Origin: Topomyia yanbarensis
Taxonomy: Eukaryota; Arthropoda; Insecta; Diptera; Culicidae
NCBI RefSeq assembly: GCF_030247195.1
Contig: NC_080672.1
Location: 82,582,113 to 82,646,112 of the forward strand
DNA: 64,000 bases
Direction: 5' to 3'
Position 1 is the stretch's first letter, and each line of letters opens with the position of its first letter. Below, one piece after another: positions 36,927 to 46,875 of this stretch. The notes under the pieces are model-generated. The model ran no database searches and was not told the origin of the DNA. It saw nothing but the letters and a program-made list of their open reading frames with translations. The position numbers and the translations under genes were made by a program.

Positions 36927-37270
36927 TTTTATATTTTGTTAAAACAACCTTTGAACAGCTTTTAGAAAACTTCAATCCACGTTTTTTCATAACTCTGAAA
37001 GTCTAACTTTATACTTTCAAAAGTTATGGAAACTTTTCGCTCATAAATAGCCCTTTTTCAAATGTCATTATCTCTGATTGGGGCAAATAAAAGTAAGTTC
37101 GGATTGAACCATAGAAAAGAACATACTTTTAAGTATATTTGAGCAAAAATTGGAAAATATTATTTTTTTTAAGCATGTAATTTTAAATTTACTAACCAAA
37201 GTTTTAAATTTTATCGCATAGCGACATAAAAGAAATTGCCTAAAGCCTTTGTATTTCCTTTTCTGTTTTG
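36927..37270 (+). repeat. Diverged internal terminal-repeat copy
   Basis: Aligns with 36357-36700: 'acaacctttgaacagctttt' against 'acaacctttgtacagcttat', 'gaaagtctaactt', 'aaaagttatggaaacttttc', 'aaatagcc', and 'taagtatatttgagcaaaaa' against 'ttagtatatttgagcaaaaa'. It looks like the original 3' inverted terminal repeat, now stranded inside. Confidence 0.7.
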
Positions 37271-37364
37271 CTTACATATCAACAATACAGAATGTGTTCA
37301 TTAAAAATAATTTGGCTATGACAACAATTTATGATTTATATAAGGAGAATTTATTCAATGCCAA

Positions 37365-39421
37365 TTAATTCAAAAGTAGATGCATTGCATTTTCAGGTAT
37401 ATCCAGCGGTGCTCGTTGAATTCGACGTTTACATTTAAGAGAAATTATAGGATCTGATGAAACAAGAAGTCTCTTGAAAACGTCATCAAGATTGACGAGT
37501 CGATCGAATTTGCGTGCGTGGAATTCTCGGAATCTGCGAATACTTTTATTCCTGGTTTCTTGAACTTCTTCACTGCACATACCTACTGGCAGCATGTTAT
37601 GTTGAATAATGCTTCCTCCATGGACCAGGAGTTTATGCACGGTTGGTGAGAGAGCGTACCAACCATACAGGCGTACATAAAGCAATCGTGTATCTTCGGC
37701 GTAACTCCGGTAAGCATCCGCGTTAATTCCCAATTTGCTGTTGATGATTGTTAATAGCACATACATACGTTCTAGCAACATTTCGTCCAACCCGGTTTCT
37801 TCTGCAACGACATCTCGGTTTCTGAAAAATTTTCGAGCTGTGTTACCATCGTTAGAATTTCCGCCACCTGGCAAAGGTTCGCTAATACGAAGACCTAAAC
37901 GGTCACGTAACGCTTGTCGAATTTTTATTTGTCGTTCCTTAAGCTCGCTGGTATTTTTGCCTACGCGCCAACGCGGTTTTGCTAGAGCTAAACGTTAAGC
38001 AATATTCAATAGTAACTCCATTGCTCGTATTAATGCATGTAAAGGTGAAAAAACATATAAACTATCCGGTGGATCGCTGGCTTCCAGTAAAGGATCATTC
38101 AATCGCTTTCCGGAGCGTTTGCATATATAACACGCTTGAGACGGTGTGCCTGTTACGTCATTCACTACCTTCGTATCAACCATGGAAAATATGAAGCTTG
38201 AACTAATCGGAATCTTGCGCATATTAACATTTACTATAGTCGGGACTAATTCATCGATTTGCTTGTTCATCGCGGCAACTTCATCCTTTGTTAGTTCAGG
38301 ATTTTCCTTCTTGAAAATTAATTTTACTGGTCGGCACAGGGATACTGAAGATGGAAAATCATTATTCCAAAGAATGCAATCTCTTGACTCATCTTTCCGG
38401 CGACTAACTACACGTAAAGGTACTATAGATAGAGCAAATATATGCGAATCGTTATACTCGAATAGTTCTCCATTTTCATCTTCGTCAACGCACATTTGCT
38501 TGTATCTATGTTCAAGTGGAAAAGAGACTGTCAGTCAAAGTTTAGAAGAAAAATAATGTTGCCTACCGGGAATGGTTGCTGCTTCCATCGCAGCCCCACT
38601 TAAAGATAACAAACGTATTATCCTCAGGATGCAGTGGTAGAACTCCAATATTCAGAAACGAGATGAGTCGTTCCACGGTATGGTTAACAAGAGCTTGAAG
38701 GGGAACATACGCACAAGAAGGCTGAACAGAAATTCCTGAAAAAAATTGTTGATTCAGGGACGAATCTTTGAGAATAGTACATACCGATCGGATAGCATAG
38801 TTTCTTTTCTTCTACTATTTTATTATACGCGGGATAAATGTCCAAACCCTTCTGCATAACTGAGCTGCGTATGTTTTGGTACTGCGCCTTAGAAAAATCA
38901 TTTTCACAAATAAATCTAAGTGCCTCCTCCGCAGTAAACGCTTCTGCAATCGGGACAGCCATAGATCCTAAATTCTCTACGGTAGATCTGACGGGACTTT
39001 TCGACAATCGTTCGATTTGTCTGCCAACTAAACGGAAACCAGTAGAATTAGCGTTGACGGCTGACGCTAAACCAAGTTCTTCCGTGGAATACTTATCGCG
39101 CAACTTTCCTAATCTTTTTATTTTGGCTCTGCGACATATTTCGGAAAATGGTTTCCTCTTTCGGCCTTTACCTTTACCTTCGACTTCGAATCTTAGCTTT
39201 CCTTCAAGCCACACAAAATTTTCCAGCTCAAACCGAATTTGCGTGCGCTTACTCCGAATCCACAACCTTCTAAATTCCAACATGAAGATTTTTATTTTCT
39301 TCCGAGCACTAACAAGTCTCAATTTTACATTTGGATTACTACTTGTAATGAACTTAAGCAGTTCATCTGTCTTTTTACCAGCAATAAGCAAATTCGCCAA
39401 CTCTCTTCGACTAATATCCAT
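37365..39421 (-). pseudogene. Transib transposase, three exons, one premature stop
   Basis: Exon 1 is 39421-38785, exon 2 is 38735-38567 and exon 3 is 38505-37365. The introns (49 and 61 bp) both have GT...AG ends, and the phases match exactly, giving 649 codons with the stop. Motifs: WGCDGSS with the first catalytic Asp at 38587-38589; FSMVDTK with the second Asp at 38175-38177; CYIC zinc ligands at 38121-38132; TVHKLLVHGG with the two His ligands at 37635-37637 and 37620-37622; VQETRNKSIRRFR with the catalytic Glu at 37557-37559, aligning with RAG1 E962 (mouse numbering). NDGNTAR is also typical of Transib. The only lesion seen is TAA at 37995-37997. The family's role is cut-and-paste transposition by hairpin-forming DDE chemistry. 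Length fits the usual 650-700 residues. Confidence 0.9.
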
Positions 39422-40210
39422 ATTTACTAGTTTTATTTAAAACGAATAAAATCAGAAACCTTTTTTGACAGTCGTTTCACTTATGCAAAGCTTGCTGCGA
39501 TGAGAGAATGATATTTGAAAGTGGCTTTTTTCATAATACAACGATATGTGTGTAAATGCTTTAATGCGTTGAACCTGCAAAACTACAAACTTTAAATCTA
39601 AATTGCAAATTTTAAAAAAATATCGTATTCGCCAATTTTTGCTCAAATATACTAATAAGTATGGTCTTTCATGTGGTGGAAACAGAATTCAATTTTAGGT
39701 GCCCGCATCAGCGATATTGAGCCTTGAAATAGGCTATTTTTTTAACGAAAAGTGTCCATAACTTTTTAAAGAAAAAAGTTAGACCTTCGGTGTCTTGGAG
39801 AAAAATACTCGGCTTGAAGTTTTCAATAAGCTGTACAAAGGTTGTGTTAACAAAAAGTAAAAGATACGAAAGTTATACTAAAAAAACGTTTTTTTCAGGA
39901 ACACCCTAATCTTTTTTTTTAAATTTCTTGTCTAACAAAAACTAAAAGAGATAGAGCTTTAATATGTTCAACAAATTTATTCAAAATAAGTTACTTTACA
40001 ACTTTGTGGAAGACTGTGGAGCTCTATCTTTCATCAGTAAAAAGTTTATTATCGTATTTTAGATAAATTAGAACCACCCTAATAACTATTCCAATAAAAA
40101 GAAGCATCTTCTAAAGTACACAAATTCATCCTAAGACATGATACGGCTAAATTATACAGGTTTGTCAGAAAGTAAAAATTCCTCCTAAATTAGCGATCTG
40201 GACCACTGTG
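39297..40210 (-). repeat. Right arm: native 5' end of the Transib element
   Basis: Contains the terminal heptamer, a leader of about 790 bp upstream of the ATG at 39419-39421, and the first codons of exon 1. It mirrors 36012-36925. Confidence 0.88.
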
Positions 40211-40215
40211 CATTT
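40211..40215 (+). repeat. TSD right, CATTT
   Basis: Exact copy of 36007-36011. Confidence 0.85.
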
Positions 40216-40703
40216 GTGTTAAATAGTTGTAATTTATCGCGACTTACCGCGGTTCATGAATATTCTTTTCTGTACTAGAAGCTATTCGACACGTCTCGCG
40301 GATGATCGTACCAACCAACCAGTACCGCACCCCGTCTAAGGTGTCTCCTCGTATGAAAAATAGATCATTTGTGGTTATTTTTGTACATTGTTTTTCTCTT
40401 TTTTAGGTGCTGGGCGGTGTCACACAACGTCGAGGTACTCAGGTGGTAGAGACTGGGATCACAAGCTTGCGCAGGCCGGGTAAACAATTCCTTCTTCCGT
40501 GTGCCGCTTTAATCAGCGAGGACATACATCAGCGAAGGCGTGGGAGGTGTGCTCACTGTCTAAAGTGAGTAACAGTATGAAGTGTGTGAGCAGGGCTGAG
40601 CGAGAAGTGTCACACGACATCGGTGTGTTGTTGACACACAAATACACTTTCGGTGAATACAGTTCGAGTGGCTTGACTTTCCGGATTAGTTTCGAGAGAT
40701 ATA
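40216..40703. other. Non-coding with a weak tRNA-like stretch
   Basis: At about 40,430 'ggtactcaggtggtagagac' resembles an A box. The following 'ccgggtaaacaattcc' does not match a B box cleanly. It may be a decayed SINE. Confidence 0.25.
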
Positions 40704-41164
40704 CACTCAGGTTTTTTTTTACGCGGGGGATACGAGCCGCGTAAATGAAAACCGCGTAAATGAAAACCGCGTAAATTTCAAAATCCGCGTAAATGAAAAC
40801 CGCGTAAATTTCAAAATCCGCGTAAATGAAAACCGCGTAAATTTCAAAATCCGCGTAAATGAAAACCGCGTAAATTTCAAAATCCGCGTAAATGAAGACC
40901 ACTTAAATTTAAGAATCCGCGATAAAGGGAACCTCATTGATGGATACCGCGTAAATTCCAAAATCCGCGTAAATGAAAACCGCGTAAATTTCAAAAACCG
41001 CGTAAATGAAAACCGCGTAAATTTCAAAATCCGCGTAAATGAAAACCGCGTAAATTTCAAAATCCGCGTAAATGAAAACCGCGTAAATTTCAAAATCCGC
41101 GTAAAAAAAAACCGCGTAAAAAAATACCGCGCAAAAAAAAACCGCGTAAAAAAAAACTTGAGTG
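40704..41164. mobile_element. TA-flanked MITE enclosing a 33-bp minisatellite
   Basis: The ends CACTCAGGTTTTTTTTTACG and CGTAAAAAAAAACTTGAGTG are inverted repeats bordered by TA (40702-40703 and 41165-41166). About 11 tandem units fill the interior. Each joins a CCGCGTAAATGAAAA half (15 bp) to a CCGCGTAAATTTCAAAAT half (18 bp). One central unit is degenerate. On the minus strand the array stays open as a repeated FTRILKFTRFS peptide, which follows from the 33-bp period and is not evidence of a protein. A truncated second copy starts at 61,533. Confidence 0.8.
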
Positions 41165-41166
41165 TA

Positions 41167-42806
41167 TTCTCGAAAGTACGATCCGAGCAGCTATCTAATT
41201 GTTTGAACATTTTATTATGAGATCTAGTCAATTTTGATTCTAGAAAATCTTAACTGTCAGATGACTCAGTCTAGTATCACATATTTTCAGTTCGAAGCTT
41301 TCGGCGGAACATTCTACGAGCGCATCAAGTTTTATTACTGCCCTGGGGCATGTACGTATGTTCTTATACTTGTCAATTTATCCGTTAAAGATCTCCCACT
41401 CTCCTGTTTTACCCCGCTTTCACAAATCACAGTCACACGAAATGCGGTTAGAAAGCAATTAAATCCAAGCGACCTTGACTCAAAAAATGTATCTCCGAAT
41501 GCCACCCATTCACGCCGGTTATACGACTCTAAACAAACCTAGCTCGGTAAGCAACGTCGTGTATGTCATCGGGGCAGACCAGGAGACTGGCACGCGGTAA
41601 AGTAGCAGGAGACATAATATTATGAGTGTATAATCAAATCTGTGCGGTCGTGACAAAAGTAATTAGCGTAAAGTGACTAGCCAGAGTCGCCCGGTCGGTG
41701 TGTTTGTGTGTGTGTCCCTTGCTAGTTTACAGAAAAACCTACCCGGCCCGCCCCTCGTTTTGTTGGTGGTCCCTGATGGGACAGAATGGTAATAAAGAAA
41801 AAGTCGTATCCATTATGGCTTAGTGGTTTAGAGCCGCTGCTCGTCGGTCGCCAGCCAGCCACCCCCACCCATCGACACGTGGGGACATACATTGAAGATT
41901 GATGTGGGTGCCGCCCGTAGGTACTTCGTCGCGGTCGTAAAAAAATAGTCAAGTCGGAGGATCAGGTCGGGACCCTTGGCCGCCGCCGCCGCCACCACGG
42001 AAGGAGAGTTTAGGTAACTTTGGTCCAGGTCGGTTGTTTAATTTATTTAGTATGATTATGAAATTAAATTTATGATGATGTTCGGGATTTGATAGTAATT
42101 GAAATTGACAATCGGGTAAAAACCTTCCGGTGCAGTTGATTTGTGTTGTTAATAGATTTCAGTCACGCTATGATAGTGTTTGTGGATTGCGTTAATTTCA
42201 CATTTTCATCAGGCGCTCTGGATAGGTTTAATGGTCAAGAAAATTACAGCGAGCAGCTGTTACTGTGCCGCATTTAAAATGTTCTGACATAGTTTGCAAT
42301 GGAACAATATGGTGTACCTGAGAAACAGGACTGTGGAAAAGGGACCAGATTATTAAAATACATACATCGAAAAAGAAAATAACCGTTCGAATGTTTATCT
42401 CTTTTAGGCAAAAAGAGGTCGGAACCGGCGAACAATGCTGTCAATCGTAAAAGATTAAATTATTGCAGAAGTCTAGGGGAATGTACACGCAAAATAAAAC
42501 GTTTTTATTCGGTAGGTTTATTAGCAGGAGAAGCATCATTTTAGCTAATTTATGACGTGTGTAACGTACATTAGGGTTCCAATGGACTATATGGAAAAAT
42601 AGACTATTGAAATTTTCAAACCGGCGCACTGCACCGTGGAAAATTTTAGCTCCATCGGACACAACGAAGAGGTGCCGCAGTACGCTCAAAAATCGAGAAA
42701 TTCCCATTAAATGTCAGGAAAAAAATCGTATTTTTGATGCCTAATGTCTTAGACATGCATCGAGATCTTGCATCATCTCGAATTTAATTAAGTTGGAGGT
42801 TTAGAC
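41167..42806. other. Non-coding, includes a GC-richer block at 41.69-42.01 kb
   Basis: Open frames at 41,234-41,542 (plus) and 41,722-41,952 (minus) have no recognisable domain. The block near 41,980 has a short GCCGCC run. Confidence 0.35.
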
Positions 42807-42815
42807 GAGTGAAAG
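42807..42815 (+). repeat. TSD left, GAGTGAAAG
   Basis: Matches 45344-45352 (GAGTAAAAG) at 8 of 9 positions. Confidence 0.65.
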
Positions 42816-42824
42816 GGGTGTACC

Positions 42825-42980
42825 CCATTAGGCATAAATACGTTAGGCATACGGTCGTTTGGCATACGTACGTTCGACATAATGGACATTAGGCATAAAG
42901 ACGTTAGGCACAATGGACGTTAGGCATAACATACGTTAGGCATAATGGACGATTGGCATAATGGACGATAGGCATAAATT
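42825..42980 (+). repeat. Subterminal array, about 10 units of 15-16 bp
   Basis: Variants of TTAGGCATAATGGACG / TTAGGCATACGTACG are repeated head to tail. Most differences lie in the last five bases. Confidence 0.85.
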
Positions 42981-43207
42981 ATCATGTTGAAGTATCACTT
43001 AAAGGAATTATACTGGAATTATACTGGAAACTGATCAACCTCGGTCATTTTATTCTGCTGTATATACTTGAAGAAATATTTGGTCAAGTAAAAGCATACC
43101 GAATGCTTGGCATGCGGAAACTGCGTAAATTTCTCGGCGTACCACCAATAAATTGCACATGGCTAAAATAGTTTCATCACTTTTGTTTAAAATCAATCCC
43201 AGATGTA

Positions 43208-43211
43208 TTAA
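43208..43211 (+). repeat. TTAA TSD left
   Basis: TTAA immediately precedes CCCTTCCATG. The matching TTAA is at 43600-43603. Confidence 0.65.
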
Positions 43212-43599
43212 CCCTTCCATGTTCATTTTTTTTATAGTGCATATAAGGTTCCAAAATTATTTTTCTTTGAAAAGGGTGGGGTCAAGAAACACGAAAAACA
43301 TTTTTTCATAAGGATATGTGCTTCCCTCGCATTGCTGGAAGCCGCTCAAATTTTGCCTTCTGCTCAATACCATTCTGCTAAAATAATTACAATAGTCAAA
43401 GTGCGTGGAAAACGTAATTGAAGGCAGTCTAAATTGATGGGTTTCATCAGTTTTTAATCATATAGCAAAATAACGAAGATATATTAAAAATTCATTTTTC
43501 GTCGTCAACTTAAACTGTCCCTGGCAGCACTAATTTTTTGGAATCCAATCAGATTAATTGCAATGCGCAATGTTTATAAATAACATGAGCATGAAGGGG
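43212..43599. mobile_element. piggyBac-like MITE, 388 bp
   Basis: The left end CCCTTCCATG and right end CATGAAGGGG are imperfect inverted repeats flanked by TTAA on both sides, the invariant piggyBac target. There is no internal coding. The ends are short, so chance is not fully excluded. Confidence 0.6.
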
Positions 43600-44089
43600 T
43601 TAAGGTATGAATAATGTATATTAACTTAGATTAGCTATTGCACACATTAATGGTGCAGAGTTCAAAGAAAAAAATATATGCTTTGAAGAACAGCTCATGA
43701 AAGAAAGAATGACGAATTTTATTATTCATTAAACTAATATGCGAATATTACAACTTCTATATTGATTATCTCCTATGTTATTCAGAAGCTATCAAAGAAC
43801 ACAAAATAGATTTCTTCGCTACGGACCGTTTTCGGATAATCACTAAACCGCAACGTATGTGAGTCAGTGGCAATACGCAAAAATAGCTGAATATGACTAT
43901 TGCACCAATATACGAAGAACTGCTTGACGATAACACGGTAACCAGCATAATTCCTTGAAAAAGGCGCAATACATGCCGCCGAAATGTTGGATGAAAAGTA
44001 AATATTTCGTTTGTTAAATATTTCAAAGACTGAAAGCCGAACATAACCCCACCAACAGTCGTTAGTTTTCTTACAATTTCAATATTTCA

Positions 44090-44420
44090 ATTGTATTAAT
44101 AGCCTTTTTTATTTCGACTAATATGTAGTCACAGTTTCTTTTTAACGATCTTTAACGACCTTCAATTAGCTACAGATTACTAAGTAGGGAGAGTTATGAA
44201 AATTTAGAGCCATAGTACTCAAGCGAGAGCAAGGATGTGAGATATACAGATCGGAAAACTATAAGTGGCTTAAAATCTTATGGACTAATCTTTTGTCTTC
44301 TGCTGGCAGGAGTCGAGCTTAGGCAGCATTATTACGAATCGCTCAAGTCTACCAACATATCTCTAGGCAAAGACAGACTGTCCCTCTTCACCATGAGAAC
44401 CGACGGTATTTTTACTGTCT
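44090..44420 (+). repeat. Repeat family U2, copy 2
   Basis: Same block order as copies at 17.8 and 63.1 kb, including 'cagatcggaaaactataagt', 'cttttgtcttctgctggcag' and 'gtcgagcttaggcagcat'. Confidence 0.6.
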
Positions 44421-45244
44421 CTCGTTAAAAGGCATGGTATAGCAAGCGCACAGAGGAGTAACTGGGGTCAATTCCTGGCCAATATTATTTTTTGCTGCTA
44501 TTGCTTTTATTATGCCTTACTATGAACAAAAAATAGACTAAAATTGGTTTTTGGAACAATTTGGCATCTATCCACCTATCAGTGCAGAGGTCAATTTTCT
44601 ATATCCTTGCAAATACTAGTAATTTTGAGGTGATCTTTGTGAATACATTTGGTTTTCCAGTTGCAAAAACAGTTGATCAGTGGAAAAAGCGGAAGAAAAG
44701 GGACGCCTGTGCATATTTTCATAGAGATACATTTGAAAAACATAGTACTTGGCCATACATCATTTCGGTGTACCTCAAATTACTAAAAATTTCAATATTT
44801 TCAAATCGCTTGGAATCTGTGGATCGGATAAGATCGGAAGAGTTCGAATGTTTTTCAGATAGCTGGCATCTACTTTTGTAATACTGCTTCAGAAACTTTG
44901 CCGGATCTCGCCGTATAATGTATCTTTTATATCATTCAAATTTGGAATATAATGTTTAAAAAACTATTTTTTTAAATTTGATGCAATGCACAACAACACT
45001 ACTATTTTCAGTTGGTTTTAGCCTAAAGTTATACAAAAGGCTGTGTTCTACTACGTTTGTAATAATATTGTCTTACTTAATACAGTCATCATCACTAGAA
45101 AGCGATATTGCTGGATATATAATTAAAATGACTAAAAAACCCCTTAACTTTGCATCCAAGCAAAAAATCTTTAACAATTTTTGACATACTCCTAATTTTG
45201 CCACGTTATTCAGTAGCCGTTTAGGTATGTAAAAAAATATAACG

Positions 45245-45340
45245 AAATTGAAATCGTCCATTGTGCCTAACATCCATTATGCCGAACCTACTTATGCCTA
45301 ACGTAAGTATGCCTAACGTACTTATGCCTAACGTCGCGCA
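45245..45340 (-). repeat. Subterminal array, about 5 units, inverted
   Basis: Reverse-complement units of the array at 42.8 kb: 'cttatgcctaacgta', 'agtatgcctaacgta' and 'tgcctaacatccattatgcc'. Confidence 0.8.
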
Positions 45341-45343
45341 CCC

Positions 45344-45352
45344 GAGTAAAAG
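45344..45352 (+). repeat. TSD right, GAGTAAAAG
   Basis: One mismatch to 42807-42815. Confidence 0.65.
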
Positions 45353-45399
45353 GTCGAAAATTCGCTCCAGACAATCGATGCGACCTTTAAACCATAGTT

Positions 45400-46077
45400 T
45401 TCTATCTAGTTGTTTTGTTTTATCTAGTTTCGTTTATCTCTGGGCAGCCGGCTACCGAGAGTAACCTATGTTTTCTAAACAAAGGCCATTTGAACTCCAA
45501 ACAGTTGGTCGTGACAGCATTCAGGCAGCTTTTGTTATTTCAGCTCTACGATATAGTTACTAGGTTGAAAACCTCAGAGTGATACACATTGTGAACACAG
45601 AATATATACAAATAGTTATTATAGCGCAAAAAGTAGTTTCAAATCAGGCATCCATTGAGGGTCTGTCAGTACAATTAACTTTAACAAACAGTTCTCTCTT
45701 CGCCCACAATCTCAGTTTGTCAAAGGCGAAGCAATTATTACATTTGCCGTGCATGAGTTCGTTATCCTTTCAAATTAGCGCTCTCGTCACAATACATCTT
45801 ATAAAAGTTGCATGTTTACAAACTCTTCGGAGTATCCAGCGTGGATTGGAAAATCAGAGACAAATAAAAACAGCTTCATTGTCGCGAGTTTACCTCATTA
45901 CCAAATAAATTTCTGGAGACGATTGATTCTCGTCAAAGTTAGATATATTTTTTATCAAAGTTTCGCCAGTTCATTTTTAATCAGTACCGGTATTCTGGTA
46001 CCAAGAAAGATGGGTGGGTAATGTCGGTGACACAACCGGAGTGCCGTGACTACACTTCGGTCTGTTAATTTAAATCT
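45400..46077 (+). repeat. Repeat family U1, longest copy
   Basis: Joins the block seen alone at 10.69 kb to the block seen alone at 18.7-19.26 kb, so it defines a unit of at least 650 bp. The LINE at 46,094 follows immediately. Confidence 0.55.
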
Positions 46078-46093
46078 AATGATAATCCACGAA
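46078..46093 (+). repeat. LINE TSD left, AATGATAATCCACGAA
   Basis: A 16-bp exact match to 50410-50425. Confidence 0.9.
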
Positions 46094-46094
46094 T

Positions 46095-46875
46095 AACACC
46101 TGGAGATCACCGCTACAGACGGAATCGCTAATCGACCACGTCCTGATCGGTGGACGGCACTTCTCCGACATTATCGACGTCAGGACCTATCGTGGCGCTA
46201 ACATCGACTCTGACCACTACCGGGTGATGGTTAAATTGCGCCCAAAACTAACCGTCATTAATCATGTACGGTACCGACGGCCGCCTCGGTACGACCTGGA
46301 GCGACTGAAGCAACCAGATGTCACCACTGCATACGCGCAGCACCTCGAGGCAGCGTTGCCGGACGAGGGAGAGCTCGACGTGGCCCATCTAGAGGACTGC
46401 TGGAAAACAGTAAAAGCAGCCATCAACAACGTAGCTGAGGACATTGTCGGGTACGAGGAACGGAGACGACGGAACGGTTGGTTCGACGAGGAGTGCATAG
46501 CGGTTTTGGAGAAGAATGCAGCGCGAGCGGTCATGCTGCAGCATGGAACCCGACAGAATGTGGAACGATACAAACAGAAGCAGAGGCAACAGACACGCCT
46601 CTTCTGGGAGAAAAAACGCCGCCTGGAAGAAGCGGAGTGCGAGGAAATGGAACTGCTGTGCCGTTCTCAAGATACACGGAAGTTCTACCAGAAGCTCAAC
46701 GCATCCCTCAAAGGCTTCGTGCCGCAAGCCGAAATATGTAGGGATAAGGACGGGAGCCTGCTGACGGACAACCGTGAGGTGATCAAAAGGTGGAAGCAGC
46801 ACTTCGACGAGCACCTGAACGACGAGGAGAATGTAGGTACAGATGACCAAGGCAACGGAGGATTTGACTACGTCA
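46095..46875 (+). pseudogene. LINE ORF2, 5' part: endonuclease C-terminus and linker
   Basis: The frame opens with 'TWRSP', then IDHVLIGGRHFSD and RTYRGANIDSDHYRV, the conserved end of the AP-endonuclease fold with its final catalytic Asp-His (SDH). Then comes a charged linker with NGWFDEEC, a coiled-coil-like stretch of Glu, Arg and Lys, and DTRKFYQKLN, typical of insect LINE ORF2 between endonuclease and reverse transcriptase. The first ATG in frame is 46224. The upstream part of the domain is missing because of 5' truncation. After GGFDYV the inserted element begins. The opposite-strand frames here are shadows. Confidence 0.85.
46871..46875 (+). repeat. TSD left, CGTCA
   Basis: Exact match to 48867-48871. 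It lies within LINE coding sequence. Confidence 0.9.

Larger units (their letters stand above)
36012..40210 (-). mobile_element. Transib (RAG1-like) DNA transposon, 4,199 bp
   Basis: Both termini read CACAGTGGTCCAGATCGC inward. The 5-bp TSD is perfect. The first seven bases, CACAGTG, equal the V(D)J recombination signal heptamer and fit the CACWRTG termini known for Transib. The minus strand carries a three-exon transposase with RAG1/Transib catalytic and zinc-ligand residues. Unusually, the terminal inverted repeats are about 914 bp (36012-36925 against 39297-40210) and nearly identical. Both include the 5' leader and the transposase start codon. The left end therefore appears to be a copied 5' end, not the family's native 3' end. 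A diverged copy of the same subterminal region lies at 36927-37270. Confidence 0.92.
42816..45343. mobile_element. Long-TIR element with subterminal arrays, Mutator-like?
   Basis: The ends GGGTGTACCCCATTAGGCAT and ATGCCTAACGTCGCGCACCC are inverted relatives, flanked by a 9-bp duplication (one mismatch). 9-bp TSDs with G-starting ends suggest Mutator-like elements, but no transposase supports this. Subterminal arrays of a 15-16-bp motif (TTAGGCATAATGGACG-like) occur in inverted orientation at the two ends. The interior holds a piggyBac-like MITE (43212-43599) and a U2 repeat (44090-44420). Minor open frames are unrecognised. Confidence 0.65.

Noticed and set aside
40427..40500. Possible tRNA or SINE head
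   Set aside because: The A-box resemblance is fair, but the B box is broken and no cloverleaf forms.
40740..41155. CRISPR-like array
   Set aside because: Units are contiguous without unique spacers and the genome is eukaryotic. It is a minisatellite.
40719..41231. 170-codon frame encoding repeated FTRILKFTRFS peptide
   Set aside because: The peptide repeat is the direct consequence of a 33-bp minisatellite in a MITE. No evidence of translation.
41818..41860. A-box-like TGGCTTAGTGG
   Set aside because: No B box at tRNA distance.
44237..44428. Small protein conserved with 63143-63391
   Set aside because: The similarity comes from the non-coding U2 repeat, the frame is broken in the third copy, and DNA is as similar as protein.
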